A stretch of DNA of 22,593 nucleotides from CAKSHC01 sp045631845. Lineage in GTDB: Bacteria; Bacillota; Clostridia; Oscillospirales; UMGS1783. A program made the translations under genes and the position numbers. The stretch covers positions 1 to 22,593 of the forward strand of contig JAZQVM010000047.1 in assembly GCA_045631845.1 (NCBI GenBank). Reading direction: 5' to 3'. The notes under the pieces were generated by a model. That model was not told where the DNA came from and made no database searches. It worked only from the letters and a program-made list of their open reading frames with translations. This document shows, in pieces, positions 15,839-22,593 of the stretch; position 1 is the first letter of the stretch; each line of letters starts with the position of its first letter.

Positions 15839-16712
15839 AAGATTTAACTTCTTAGATGCCGTTTATCTGGCGATGGTCTTTCTGCCTTTGTTGGCGGGCA
15901 TACTGCTCAAAGTTCTGACTAAACCACTCTCGGACGGGATCAACATCACAGGCGCTCAGGTCTATTTTACCATCCCTCTCCCCCTGCAGGATCTGCCTAT
16001 CACCGAGTCGCAGATCAATTCATGGCTGGTTATTCTTATGGTGTTGGGGTTGTGCCTATTCTTAACCCGGGGACTCAAAACCCGTGACATTTCGGTTCGC
16101 CAACATCTGGCTGAATGGCTGGTGGAGCAGGCCGATAAGCTGACGCATAATAATATGGGCTCGTATTTCGTGGGCTACTCGGCCTTTATTGCCGCCATTT
16201 TGGGGTTATCGGCCTTTTCGAGTTTGCTCTCGTTGGTGGGCTTGTTCCCGCCGACTTCGGACATCAACGTGACGGCCGGCTGGGCGGTATTGGTTTTCAT
16301 TTTAATTACCTATTATAAAGCCAAGTGCGGTCCGATTCGGTATCTGAAAAGTTTTGCCGAGCCCGTTCCGCTGCTGGCCCCGCTCAATATTATCAGCGAG
16401 GTGGCCACTCCCCTGTCGATGGCCTTCCGTCATTACGGCAACGTACTGTCGGGCACGGTCATTTCGGTACTGTTGGGTACGGCCTTGCAGGGGCTGTCCA
16501 AGATGGTGCTGGGGTGGTTGCCGGGGGTCTTCGGCGAGATTCCTTTTTTACAGATCGGTATCCCCGGTGTGCTCTCCCTTTACTTTGATGTTTTCAGTGG
16601 GCTGTTGCAGGCATACATTTTTGCGATGCTGACCATGATGTATGTATCGGGCGGTTTCCCGCTGGACGAATATTTAGCCAAAAAGAACAAAAAGAAACTA
16701 AAAAAATCTTAA
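15828..16712 (+). CDS. atpB: F1Fo ATP synthase subunit a, probably initiated at CTG
   Basis: About 294 residues, somewhat longer than the E. coli protein, with five to six membrane helices. The ion-channel helix carries the essential arginine R201 in AFRHYGNVLSG, preceded by APLNIISEVATPLS and followed near the C-terminus by LQAYIFAMLTMMYVS, all standard subunit a blocks. It forms the two half-channels beside the c-ring in the membrane. No ATG exists near the N-terminus; the frame extends back to a TTG at 15786, but the perfect ribosome site points to CTG at 15828, giving a protein that starts (M)KNKRFNFLDAVYLA. The gene overlaps the end of atpI by 11 nt. Identity is certain; the start codon is inferred. 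Confidence 0.93.
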   Translation: MKNKRFNFLDAVYLAMVFLPLLAGILLKVLTKPLSDGINITGAQVYFTIPLPLQDLPITESQINSWLVILMVLGLCLFLTRGLKTRDISVRQHLAEWLVEQADKLTHNNMGSYFVGYSAFIAAILGLSAFSSLLSLVGLFPPTSDINVTAGWAVLVFILITYYKAKCGPIRYLKSFAEPVPLLAPLNIISEVATPLSMAFRHYGNVLSGTVISVLLGTALQGLSKMVLGWLPGVFGEIPFLQIGIPGVLSLYFDVFSGLLQAYIFAMLTMMYVSGGFPLDEYLAKKNKKKLKKS

Positions 16713-16731
16713 CACTTGGAGGAAAAGAATT

Positions 16732-17016
16732 ATGTTGGAAATTGCGATTGGTATTATTTTGGGTTGCTGTGCGCTGGGCGCCGGTTGCGCCATGATCGCC
16801 GGTATCGGACCGGGTGTTGGTGAAGGTAACGCCGTAGCCAAGGCTTGCGAAGCCATCGGCCGCCAGCCCGAGTGCAAGAGCGATGTGACCAGCACCATGC
16901 TCATGGGCTGTGCCATTGCTGAGACCACCGGTTTGTACGCTTTGGTTATTGCCATTTTGCTCATCTTTGTAGCCCCCAATCTGTTGGTGAACATTCTGAC
17001 CAGCGCCATTGGCTGA
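16732..17016 (+). CDS. atpE: F1Fo ATP synthase subunit c
   Basis: 94 residues forming a two-helix hairpin. Helix 1 holds the glycine-rich AGIGPGVGEG; the polar loop has RQPE (44-47), which contacts gamma/epsilon; helix 2 has AIAETTGLYAL with the ion-binding carboxylate E64. Compared with Na+-binding rotor rings, E31 occupies the position of Gln32 in Ilyobacter, E64 that of Glu65, T65 that of Ser66 and Y69 that of Tyr70. Two carboxylates in this arrangement are known from the Na+-type ring of Fusobacterium nucleatum, so Na+ coupling is possible (inference). A strong TTGGAGGAAA ribosome site precedes the ATG, fitting the high copy number of c in the ring. Confidence 0.97.
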   Translation: MLEIAIGIILGCCALGAGCAMIAGIGPGVGEGNAVAKACEAIGRQPECKSDVTSTMLMGCAIAETTGLYALVIAILLIFVAPNLLVNILTSAIG

Positions 17017-17031
17017 TAGGGAGAGAATTTC

Positions 17032-17538
17032 ATGCAAAATTTAGATGTCATTTCTGTCAATCTTTGGCAGATCTTGATTTCTTTGGCAAACCTGCTTATT
17101 ATGTTCCTCATCATTAAGAAGTTCCTTTACAAGCCGGTCAAGGCTACCCTTGCCAAGCGGCAGAGTGAACTGGACGAGCGCTATCAGTCTGCCGAGGCGG
17201 CCGAGCAGGAAGCCCGCCGTCATAAGGCCGATTGGGAGAGCAAAATGGCCGATGCGCAATCGCAGGCCGACCGCATGGTTGATCAAGCGACCGAGCAGGC
17301 CAAGTTCCGCTCGGATGCCATGATAGAAGAAGCCCGTCAAAAGGCCGAGGCGCTGGTGCAGATGGCGCAGACGCAGGCGCAGTTGGAGCGCCGCAAGGCA
17401 CAAGACGGCATCAAGCGGGAGATCGTAGAGGTATCGGGTCTGCTTACCGAGAAGATGCTTGAGCGCGAGATCAATGCTGAGGATCACCGTCGGCTTATCG
17501 ATTCCTTTATCGATCAGATAGGTGAATCGGATGAGTGA
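17032..17538 (+). CDS. atpF: F1Fo ATP synthase subunit b
   Basis: 168 residues: one N-terminal membrane helix (about 8-28, ending at KKFLYKPV), then a long charged, Ala/Gln/Glu-rich helix with no breaks (about 38-150), the right-handed coiled-coil stalk. It forms the peripheral stator joining subunit a to delta. Length and layout are those of ordinary b. Only one b-type gene is present, so it presumably works as a homodimer. It starts 15 nt after atpE, with GGGAGAG upstream, and its end overlaps the start of atpH by 8 nt. Confidence 0.95.
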   Translation: MQNLDVISVNLWQILISLANLLIMFLIIKKFLYKPVKATLAKRQSELDERYQSAEAAEQEARRHKADWESKMADAQSQADRMVDQATEQAKFRSDAMIEEARQKAEALVQMAQTQAQLERRKAQDGIKREIVEVSGLLTEKMLEREINAEDHRRLIDSFIDQIGESDE

Positions 17539-18061
17539 GGTAGCCAAGGAATATGGGGCGGCACTGTTTATGGTGGCCGCCGAAGCGGAGCAGACCGACG
17601 AGTTTGCCCAAGACTTGACCCTGATCGGGAAAACCTTTGAGGAGAATCCCGACTATATCACCCTGCTCTCCTCCCCCAACATTTCCATGACGGAACGGCT
17701 GGGGCAATTGGAGCAGGCCTTTAGCGGGGCGGTGGATGAAAAGGTTTTGGCCTTTTTGCAACTGCTTTGCCAAAAGGGGCATATTTACGATTTTGAGGCG
17801 GCGGCGCAGGAGTATCGGGCGCTGTGGCAGACGGCGGCGCAGGTGTGCGATGCCGTGGTTACGAGTGCCGTGCCGCTGAGTGAAACCCAACAACAAAAAC
17901 TTCTTCAGAAACTGGAGCAGGCTTTCGGCAAGACGGTGCATGCCGTTTACACGGTAGATCCCGCCGTGATGGGGGGACTCATCGTGGAGATGGACGGCAA
18001 GGTATTGGACGGGAGTTTGCGTGAGCGTTTGCGCGACATAAAGGATGTGATGCACAGATGA
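17531..18061 (+). CDS. atpH: F1Fo ATP synthase subunit delta
   Basis: 176 residues, family length. The start ATG (17531-17533) follows AGGTGA and lies within the end of atpF; a GTG at 17522 is in frame but overlaps the ribosome site. Typical sequence: an N-terminal helical domain starting SEVAKEYGAALFMVA, then VTSAVPLSETQQQKLLQKLEQ and the C-terminal VDPAVMGGLIVEMDGKVLDGSL, the conserved end that meets subunit b. It caps the alpha3beta3 head and ties it to the stator stalk. The stop overlaps the atpA ATG by ATGA. Confidence 0.96.
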   Translation: MSEVAKEYGAALFMVAAEAEQTDEFAQDLTLIGKTFEENPDYITLLSSPNISMTERLGQLEQAFSGAVDEKVLAFLQLLCQKGHIYDFEAAAQEYRALWQTAAQVCDAVVTSAVPLSETQQQKLLQKLEQAFGKTVHAVYTVDPAVMGGLIVEMDGKVLDGSLRERLRDIKDVMHR

Positions 18062-19548
18062 GCAGACCGGAAGAAATCAGTAATATTATAAAAGAACAAA
18101 TTAAGAATTACCGTTCTCGCATGGAGATGAAGCAGACCGGCACCGTCATTCTGGTGGGTGACGGCATTGCCCGTGTATACGGGTTGCAGGACTGCATGGC
18201 CAGCGAACTGCTGGAGTTTGAGGACGGCAGTTTCGGCATGGCGCAAAATCTGGAAACCGACAGTGTTTCGGTAGCGCTCCTGTCCGACACCAATGCCATT
18301 CACGAAGGATCATTGGTTAAGCGTACCGGCAAGGTACTCTCGGTGCCAGTGGGCGAGGCGATGCTGGGGCGTGTAGTCAATGCCTTGGGCGAGCCGATCG
18401 ACGGCAAGGGCCCGATTGTAACCGAGCAGACCCGCCCGATCGAGGCGGAAGCGCCCGGCATTATTGAGCGTAAGAGCGTTTCGGTGCCTTTGCAGACGGG
18501 CATCAAAGCCATTGACAGTATGATTCCCATTGGGCGTGGTCAGCGTGAGTTGATTATCGGCGACCGTCAGACAGGTAAGACCGAGATCGCTTTGGATACC
18601 ATTATCAATCAGAAAAATTCCGATGTTATTTGCATCTATGTGGCCATCGGGCAGAAGAACAGTTCGGTGGTGCAGTTGGCCAACGAATTAACACGGGCGG
18701 GTGCGATGAGTTACACCATTATTGTATCGGCTTCGGCTTCCGAGTCGGCGCCTTTGCAGTACGTAGCGCCCTATTCGGGCTGTGCCATGGCCGAGTATTT
18801 CCGCGAGCAGGGCAAGGATGTGCTGATCGTTTACGACGATTTATCCAAGCACGCGGTGGCCTACCGTGCGCTTTCCCTGCTCATTCGCAGACCTCCCGGG
18901 CGTGAGGCCTATCCGGGTGACGTTTTCTATCTCCATTCCCGACTGCTCGAGCGGGCGGCTTGCGTAGCGCCCGAATACGGCGGGGGTTCGATCACGGCTC
19001 TGCCCATCATTGAAACGCAGGCGGGCGATGTGTCGGCCTATATTCCCACCAACGTCATTTCCATCACCGACGGACAGATTTTCTTGGAAACGGAACTGTT
19101 CCATGCGGGCGTGATGCCGGCGATCAATCCCGGTATTTCGGTTAGCCGTGTGGGCGGTTCGGCGCAGTTAAAGGGCATGAAGAAGGTAGCGGGTGAGCTC
19201 AAACTGCTCTACTCGCAGTACCGAGAACTCCAGTCCTTTGCCCAGTTCGGCAGTGATTTAGATGCCGATACCAAGGCGCGTCTGGCCTTGGGTGAGCGTA
19301 TCGTAGAGGTGCTCAAGCAGGGGCGCAACACCCCGATTCGCGTGGGATGTCAGGTGGCGATTGTGTACGCCGTCATTCACGGGTATCTCAATGATGTTCC
19401 GGTATCGGGTGTTAAGGCTTATGAAAAAGACTTATATGAACTGTTGGAAAATCGGTACTCCGATTTCCTGACCCGTGTGGAGTCGGGATACTGGGAGGAC
19501 GAGGATGTGGCTCGTCTGACCGATGCCCTGTCCCACATGGCGAGGTAA
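18058..19548 (+). CDS. atpA: F1Fo ATP synthase subunit alpha
   Basis: 496 residues, near the usual 500-513. It has the N-terminal beta-barrel (about 24-92), the P-loop GDRQTGKT (168-175), and the ISVSRVGGSAQ block (near 361-371) with the arginine that reaches into the catalytic site of beta. The C-terminal helical bundle ends in SDALSHMAR. It forms the non-catalytic part of the alpha3beta3 hexamer. Its ribosome site is weak and the start overlaps the atpH stop, so translation is probably coupled. No irregularity seen. Confidence 0.98.
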   Translation: MSRPEEISNIIKEQIKNYRSRMEMKQTGTVILVGDGIARVYGLQDCMASELLEFEDGSFGMAQNLETDSVSVALLSDTNAIHEGSLVKRTGKVLSVPVGEAMLGRVVNALGEPIDGKGPIVTEQTRPIEAEAPGIIERKSVSVPLQTGIKAIDSMIPIGRGQRELIIGDRQTGKTEIALDTIINQKNSDVICIYVAIGQKNSSVVQLANELTRAGAMSYTIIVSASASESAPLQYVAPYSGCAMAEYFREQGKDVLIVYDDLSKHAVAYRALSLLIRRPPGREAYPGDVFYLHSRLLERAACVAPEYGGGSITALPIIETQAGDVSAYIPTNVISITDGQIFLETELFHAGVMPAINPGISVSRVGGSAQLKGMKKVAGELKLLYSQYRELQSFAQFGSDLDADTKARLALGERIVEVLKQGRNTPIRVGCQVAIVYAVIHGYLNDVPVSGVKAYEKDLYELLENRYSDFLTRVESGYWEDEDVARLTDALSHMAR

Positions 19549-19552
19549 GGAT

Positions 19553-20353
19553 ATGGCCGACATCAAACAGTTACGCACCCGCATCAAGAGTGTGGATTCG
19601 ACCTTGCATCTGACCAAGGCGATGGGGCTGGTGGCTTCCTCCAAGATCCGTCGGGCGACCGACAGTATGATTAAGGGTAAGCAGTACGCTCACGCCTTGT
19701 CGGACACGGTGGCGCTCCTTGGCGGGTACGAAGAATGTCGCAAGAGTCCCTACATGCAGGAGCGTGAGGGTGGGCGGATGCGATTGGTGGTGGTTGCGGG
19801 CGACCGAGGGTTGGCCGGCGGCTACAATGCCAACATTTTCCGCTTGATGCGGGAGTTTCCGAACGCCGAGGTCATTCCCGTTGGCAAGCGGGCGTGCGAC
19901 CGTTATAAGGGTTCCCTTTCCTATGCCGAGAAGTTTACCTATGAGCAGGCTCGGGAGATAGCCGAGGAGGCTTGTCGGGGCTTTTGCGCAGGGGAATTTG
20001 ACCGATTCGGCGTGGTGTGCAGTGAATATCATTCGCTCATGTCGCAAGAGGCACGGGTGGTATGGTTGTTACCTTTAGCTCGTACCGAGGCGAAGGCGTC
20101 CAACGCGATTTTTGAACCGGACGAGGTGACGGTACTCAATGCGATGATTCCCGAGTATGTGGCGGGGATGATTCTGTCCTGTGTCAAGGAGAGTTTTGCT
20201 TGCGAGGTGGCGGCACGGCGTGTGGCGATGGACAGTGCGGGCAAGAACGCACAGGAGATGATTGATCGGCTTGGGCTGGAGTATAATCGAGCCCGTCAAG
20301 GCGCCATTACGCAGGAGATTACCGAGATCGTGGCCGGCAGCGGCTTAGAATAA
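19553..20353 (+). CDS. atpG: F1Fo ATP synthase subunit gamma
   Basis: 266 residues from ATG 19553-19555; the frame runs further upstream but only over atpA, and GAGGTAAGG is placed just before this ATG. The N-terminal helix DIKQLRTRIKSVDSTLHLTKAM and the C-terminal helix ending NRARQGAITQEITEIVAG form the coiled-coil rotor axle; DRGLAGGYNANI lies in the globular part. Slightly shorter than the ~285-residue E. coli protein, with the difference in the middle domain. It links rotation of the c-ring to catalysis in beta. It lies 4 nt after atpA. Confidence 0.97.
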   Translation: MADIKQLRTRIKSVDSTLHLTKAMGLVASSKIRRATDSMIKGKQYAHALSDTVALLGGYEECRKSPYMQEREGGRMRLVVVAGDRGLAGGYNANIFRLMREFPNAEVIPVGKRACDRYKGSLSYAEKFTYEQAREIAEEACRGFCAGEFDRFGVVCSEYHSLMSQEARVVWLLPLARTEAKASNAIFEPDEVTVLNAMIPEYVAGMILSCVKESFACEVAARRVAMDSAGKNAQEMIDRLGLEYNRARQGAITQEITEIVAGSGLE

Positions 20354-20364
20354 GGAGAGAAAGT

Positions 20365-21762
20365 ATGTCGAAAACAATGGGACGGGTTTCCCAAGTTATG
20401 GGGCCGGTCGTTGACGTTTTATTTGAAGAAGGCACATTGCCTGCCATATATCAGGCGCTTACCATGCCGATTGGCGAGAGGACGTTGACCGTTGAGGTGG
20501 CGCAGCACATCGGAGATAATGTGGTGCGTTGCATTGCCATGTCCTCGACCGACGGATTGCAGCGCGGCACAGCGGTGACCGATACCGGTCATCCCATTTC
20601 CGTGCCCGTGGGGCGGGATACCTTAGGGCGCATTTTCAATGTGCTGGGCGATACGGTGGACAATCAGCCCTTTGAGTCGGATGCGAAGCGGATGAACATT
20701 CACCGTGCCGCGCCTGCTTACAGTGAGCTGGCCACTTCGACCGAGATTCTGGAAACGGGTATTAAGGTTATTGACCTGATCTGCCCCTATTCCAAGGGCG
20801 GTAAGATCGGCCTGTTCGGCGGTGCGGGCGTTGGTAAGACGGTGTTGATCATGGAGTTGATTAACAACGTAGCCAAGCGGCACGGCGGGCTTTCGGTCTT
20901 TACGGGTGTGGGTGAGCGTACCCGTGAGGGCAACGATTTGTATAACGAGATGCGGGAGTCGGGCGTATTGTCCAACACCACGTTGGTATACGGGCAGATG
21001 AACGAGCCGCCCGGAGCGAGAATGCGGGTGGCGTTGTCGGGGCTTACGATGGCCGAGTATTTCCGTGATGAGGAGAAGCAGGACGTTCTGCTGTTCATTG
21101 ATAACATTTTCCGTTTCACGCAGGCGGGTAGTGAGGTTTCCGCCCTTTTAGGGCGTATGCCCAGTGCCGTTGGCTATCAGCCGACGCTGGCCAATGAGAT
21201 GGGTACGCTACAGGAGCGCATTACCTCGACCAAGAACGGTTCGATCACCTCCATTCAGGCGGTATATGTGCCGGCCGATGACCTGACCGACCCAGCTCCC
21301 GCCACCACCTTTGCGCACTTAGATGCTACCACGGTACTTTCCCGTAGCATTGCTTCGCAGGGCATCTATCCGGCGGTAGATCCGCTGGAGTCGACCAGCC
21401 GTATCCTCTCCCCCGATATTTTGGGCGAGGAACATTATACGGTGGCGCGTGAGGTACAGCGTATTTTGCAGAGATATGTGGAGTTGATGGACATCATTGC
21501 CATCATGGGTATGGATGAGTTGTCGGATGAGGATAAATTGCTGGTGGGGCGTGCCCGTAAGATTCAGCGGTTCCTCTCTCAGCCGTTTGATGTATCGGAG
21601 AAATTTACCGGTATCCCCGGTTGTTATGTGCCGCTGAGCGAGACCATTCGTGGCTTTAAGGAGATCATCGAGGGCAAGCATGACGATCTGCCCGAGTCGG
21701 CCTTCCTGTTTGTGGGGACGATTGACGAGGCGGTGGAGAAGGCAAAGAAGGTGGCCAAATGA
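20365..21762 (+). CDS. atpD: F1Fo ATP synthase subunit beta (catalytic)
   Basis: 465 residues, full length. P-loop GGAGVGKT (152-159), the catalytic glutamate E184 in GVGERTREGNDLY, the LLFIDNIFRFTQAGSE Walker B region, and the DELSDEDK loop, which replaces the classical DELSEED contact with gamma. It makes or splits ATP at its three interfaces with alpha. The ATG follows AAGGAGAGAAAG, the best ribosome site of the F1 genes. The stop overlaps the atpC start by ATGA. Codon use looks like its neighbours. Confidence 0.98.
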   Translation: MSKTMGRVSQVMGPVVDVLFEEGTLPAIYQALTMPIGERTLTVEVAQHIGDNVVRCIAMSSTDGLQRGTAVTDTGHPISVPVGRDTLGRIFNVLGDTVDNQPFESDAKRMNIHRAAPAYSELATSTEILETGIKVIDLICPYSKGGKIGLFGGAGVGKTVLIMELINNVAKRHGGLSVFTGVGERTREGNDLYNEMRESGVLSNTTLVYGQMNEPPGARMRVALSGLTMAEYFRDEEKQDVLLFIDNIFRFTQAGSEVSALLGRMPSAVGYQPTLANEMGTLQERITSTKNGSITSIQAVYVPADDLTDPAPATTFAHLDATTVLSRSIASQGIYPAVDPLESTSRILSPDILGEEHYTVAREVQRILQRYVELMDIIAIMGMDELSDEDKLLVGRARKIQRFLSQPFDVSEKFTGIPGCYVPLSETIRGFKEIIEGKHDDLPESAFLFVGTIDEAVEKAKKVAK

Positions 21763-22022
21763 CGCCCTTTATGCTGAAAATTTCGTCGCCTGAGGGGGAC
21801 GTTTTCCACGGCGAAATTACCCGTTTATGCGTGCGGGGTACTGAGGGAGAGCTGGCTGTGATGGCGGGGCATATTCCCTTTGTGACTGCCGTGCGAGCGG
21901 GCGAATGCCGCATGGAGATGGAAGACGGCACGGTGCGCCGCGGGCATACCAACGGCGGGATGCTGACGGTGGGCAAAGAGAGTACAGTGCTGCTTTCGGG
22001 TTCTTTTCGTTTTGATAACTAA
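21759..22022 (+). CDS. atpC: F1Fo ATP synthase subunit epsilon, short form without the C-terminal helical domain
   Basis: 87 residues against the usual ~130-140. The present part is the N-terminal beta-sandwich, with FMLKISSPEGDVFHGEI, GELAVMAGHIPFVTAV and the GGMLTVGKESTVLLSG strands that bind gamma and the c-ring. The C-terminal helical hairpin, which inhibits ATP hydrolysis and binds ATP in many bacteria, is absent. The stop is followed within five bases by the terminator, so no remnant of that domain is encoded downstream and there is no obvious frameshift. The start overlaps atpD by four bases. Confidence 0.93.
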   Translation: MTPFMLKISSPEGDVFHGEITRLCVRGTEGELAVMAGHIPFVTAVRAGECRMEMEDGTVRRGHTNGGMLTVGKESTVLLSGSFRFDN

Positions 22023-22026
22023 CCAG

Positions 22027-22053
22027 GAGCACCTCGATTGAGGTGCTCTTTTT
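22027..22053 (+). terminator. Rho-independent terminator of the atp operon
   Basis: A perfect 9-bp stem GAGCACCTC / GAGGTGCTC with a four-base GATT loop is followed by TTTTT, starting five bases after the atpC stop codon. Confidence 0.95.
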
Positions 22054-22084
22054 AAAATTTATTTTCATTCGACACGATTTGCTG

Positions 22085-22113
22085 TTGACAGAAAGGAAAA
22101 AGAGTGCTATAAT
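22085..22113 (+). promoter_or_regulatory. Perfect-consensus SigA promoter of the tRNA cluster
   Basis: TTGACA (22085-22090), 17-nt spacer, TATAAT (22108-22113), with TGC before the -10 as an extended -10. The predicted start is near 22120, about 19 nt before the first tRNA. Typical strength for a stable RNA operon. Confidence 0.92.
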
Positions 22114-22138
22114 AATTGAGCATTGGAGATACGAACGT

Positions 22139-22225
22139 GCCGGAGTGGCGGAATTGGCAGACGCCCGGGACTTAAAATCCCGTGGGCATTCGCCCGTGCC
22201 GGTTCGACCCCGGTCTCCGGCACCA
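22139..22225 (+). tRNA. tRNA-Leu (anticodon TAA)
   Basis: Class II tRNA of 87 nt with CCA encoded. Acceptor GCCGGAG pairs with CTCCGGC. The anticodon stem CGGGA/TCCCG encloses CTTAAAA with anticodon TAA. A long variable arm (GGGC/GCCC) and the T-arm with TTCGACC are present. It decodes UUA (and UUG by wobble). Confidence 0.97.
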
Positions 22226-22240
22226 TCTTCAATCTTATAT

Positions 22241-22317
<77 letters not shown>

Positions 22318-22323
22318 AGTTTT

Positions 22324-22400
22324 GGTCTGGTAGTTCAGTTGGTTAGAATGCCTGCCTGTCACGCAGGAGGTCGCGGGTTCGAGTCCCGTCCAGACCGCCA
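22324..22400 (+). tRNA. tRNA-Asp (anticodon GTC)
   Basis: 77 nt with CCA encoded. Acceptor GGTCTGG pairs with CCAGACC; the anticodon loop CTGTCAC is framed by CCTGC/GCAGG; the T-stem CGGG/CCCG pairs. All stems are standard. It follows the fMet gene after 6 nt. Confidence 0.97.
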
Positions 22401-22406
22401 TTGTTT

Positions 22407-22482
22407 GCCTCGGTAGCTCAGTCGGTAGAGCAAAGGACTGAAAATCCTTGTGTCGGCGGTTCGATTCCGCCCTGAGGCACCA
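22407..22482 (+). tRNA. tRNA-Phe (anticodon GAA)
   Basis: 76 nt with CCA encoded. Acceptor GCCTCGG pairs with CTGAGGC (one G:T), anticodon stem AGGA/TCCT encloses CTGAAAA, and T-arm GGCGG/CCGCC encloses TTCGATT. Last gene of the cluster. Confidence 0.97.
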
Positions 22483-22514
22483 TTTAATAACTTTCAAAAC
22501 CTTTCTTATAAATT

Positions 22515-22537
22515 ACCTAGTTTTCTAGGTTTTTTTT
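22515..22537 (+). terminator. Rho-independent terminator of the tRNA cluster
   Basis: A 6-bp stem ACCTAG / CTAGGT with a TTTT loop is followed by seven further T residues, about 32 nt after tRNA-Phe. Confidence 0.85.
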
Positions 22538-22593
22538 CTTTTTATAGTTTATTTTTTCTTTAATTAAATTTGTATTTAGTGTATAATTAATTA

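Noticed and set aside
17041..17547. Minus-strand open frame of 168 codons opposite atpF
   Set aside because: It mirrors the helical repeat-like codons of atpF, has no ribosome site and an unlikely low-complexity product.
22582..22587. TATAAT near the right edge
   Set aside because: No acceptable -35 lies 16-18 nt upstream and the area is almost pure A/T; chance match is likely.

Overview
The window looks like chromosomal DNA of a Gram-positive anaerobe of the Bacillota, probably class Clostridia. The supporting signs are a CpsB/CpsC/CpsD phosphoregulatory set with an LCP-family ligase, a sortase-type C-terminal anchor, strong AGGAGG-type ribosome sites, near-consensus SigA promoters, and a tRNA cluster with encoded CCA ends. 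The exact genus cannot be read from the sequence. Two gene blocks diverge from one short intergenic region (15209-15436) that holds a promoter facing each way.

Leftward (minus strand, 15208 down to 1) lies a cell-surface polysaccharide locus. Transcription order is: CpsC (chain length/kinase adaptor), CpsD (tyrosine kinase), CpsB (PHP-type phosphatase), a secreted wall-anchored protein of unknown role, and an LCP ligase. After a 281-nt gap with stem-loops comes a visibly AT-richer, serotype-like cassette: a nucleotidyltransferase-fold protein, an HpcH/HpaI-type aldolase, the initiating sugar-phosphate transferase, a class IV (IlvE-type) aminotransferase, a GT2, a GT4, a TupA-like ATP-grasp ligase, two more GT4s, a Wzy-type polymerase, and a GT2 that runs off the left edge. 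No Wzx flippase is present in the window; it may lie further left. Most genes overlap by ATGA or are separated by fewer than 70 nt. The model is that the sugar transferase starts the repeat unit on undecaprenyl phosphate, the GTs extend it, Wzy polymerises it, CpsB/C/D control length, and the LCP protein attaches it to the wall. The aldolase, aminotransferase and ATP-grasp trio suggests an amino-acid decoration of the polymer (inference).

Rightward (plus strand, 15437-22022) is a complete F1Fo ATP synthase operon, atpI-B-E-F-H-A-G-D-C. It starts at a perfect TTGACA-17-TATAAT promoter and ends at a clear rho-independent terminator. Its notable points are a two-carboxylate ion-site motif in subunit c (predicting possible Na+ coupling), an epsilon subunit lacking the C-terminal helical domain, and an atpB whose best-placed start codon is CTG.

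The right end (22085-22537) is a four-tRNA transcription unit, Leu(TAA)-fMet(CAT)-Asp(GTC)-Phe(GAA), with its own perfect promoter and a U-tract terminator. The initiator tRNA has several unpaired stem positions. The last ~56 nt are AT-rich with no feature I can support.
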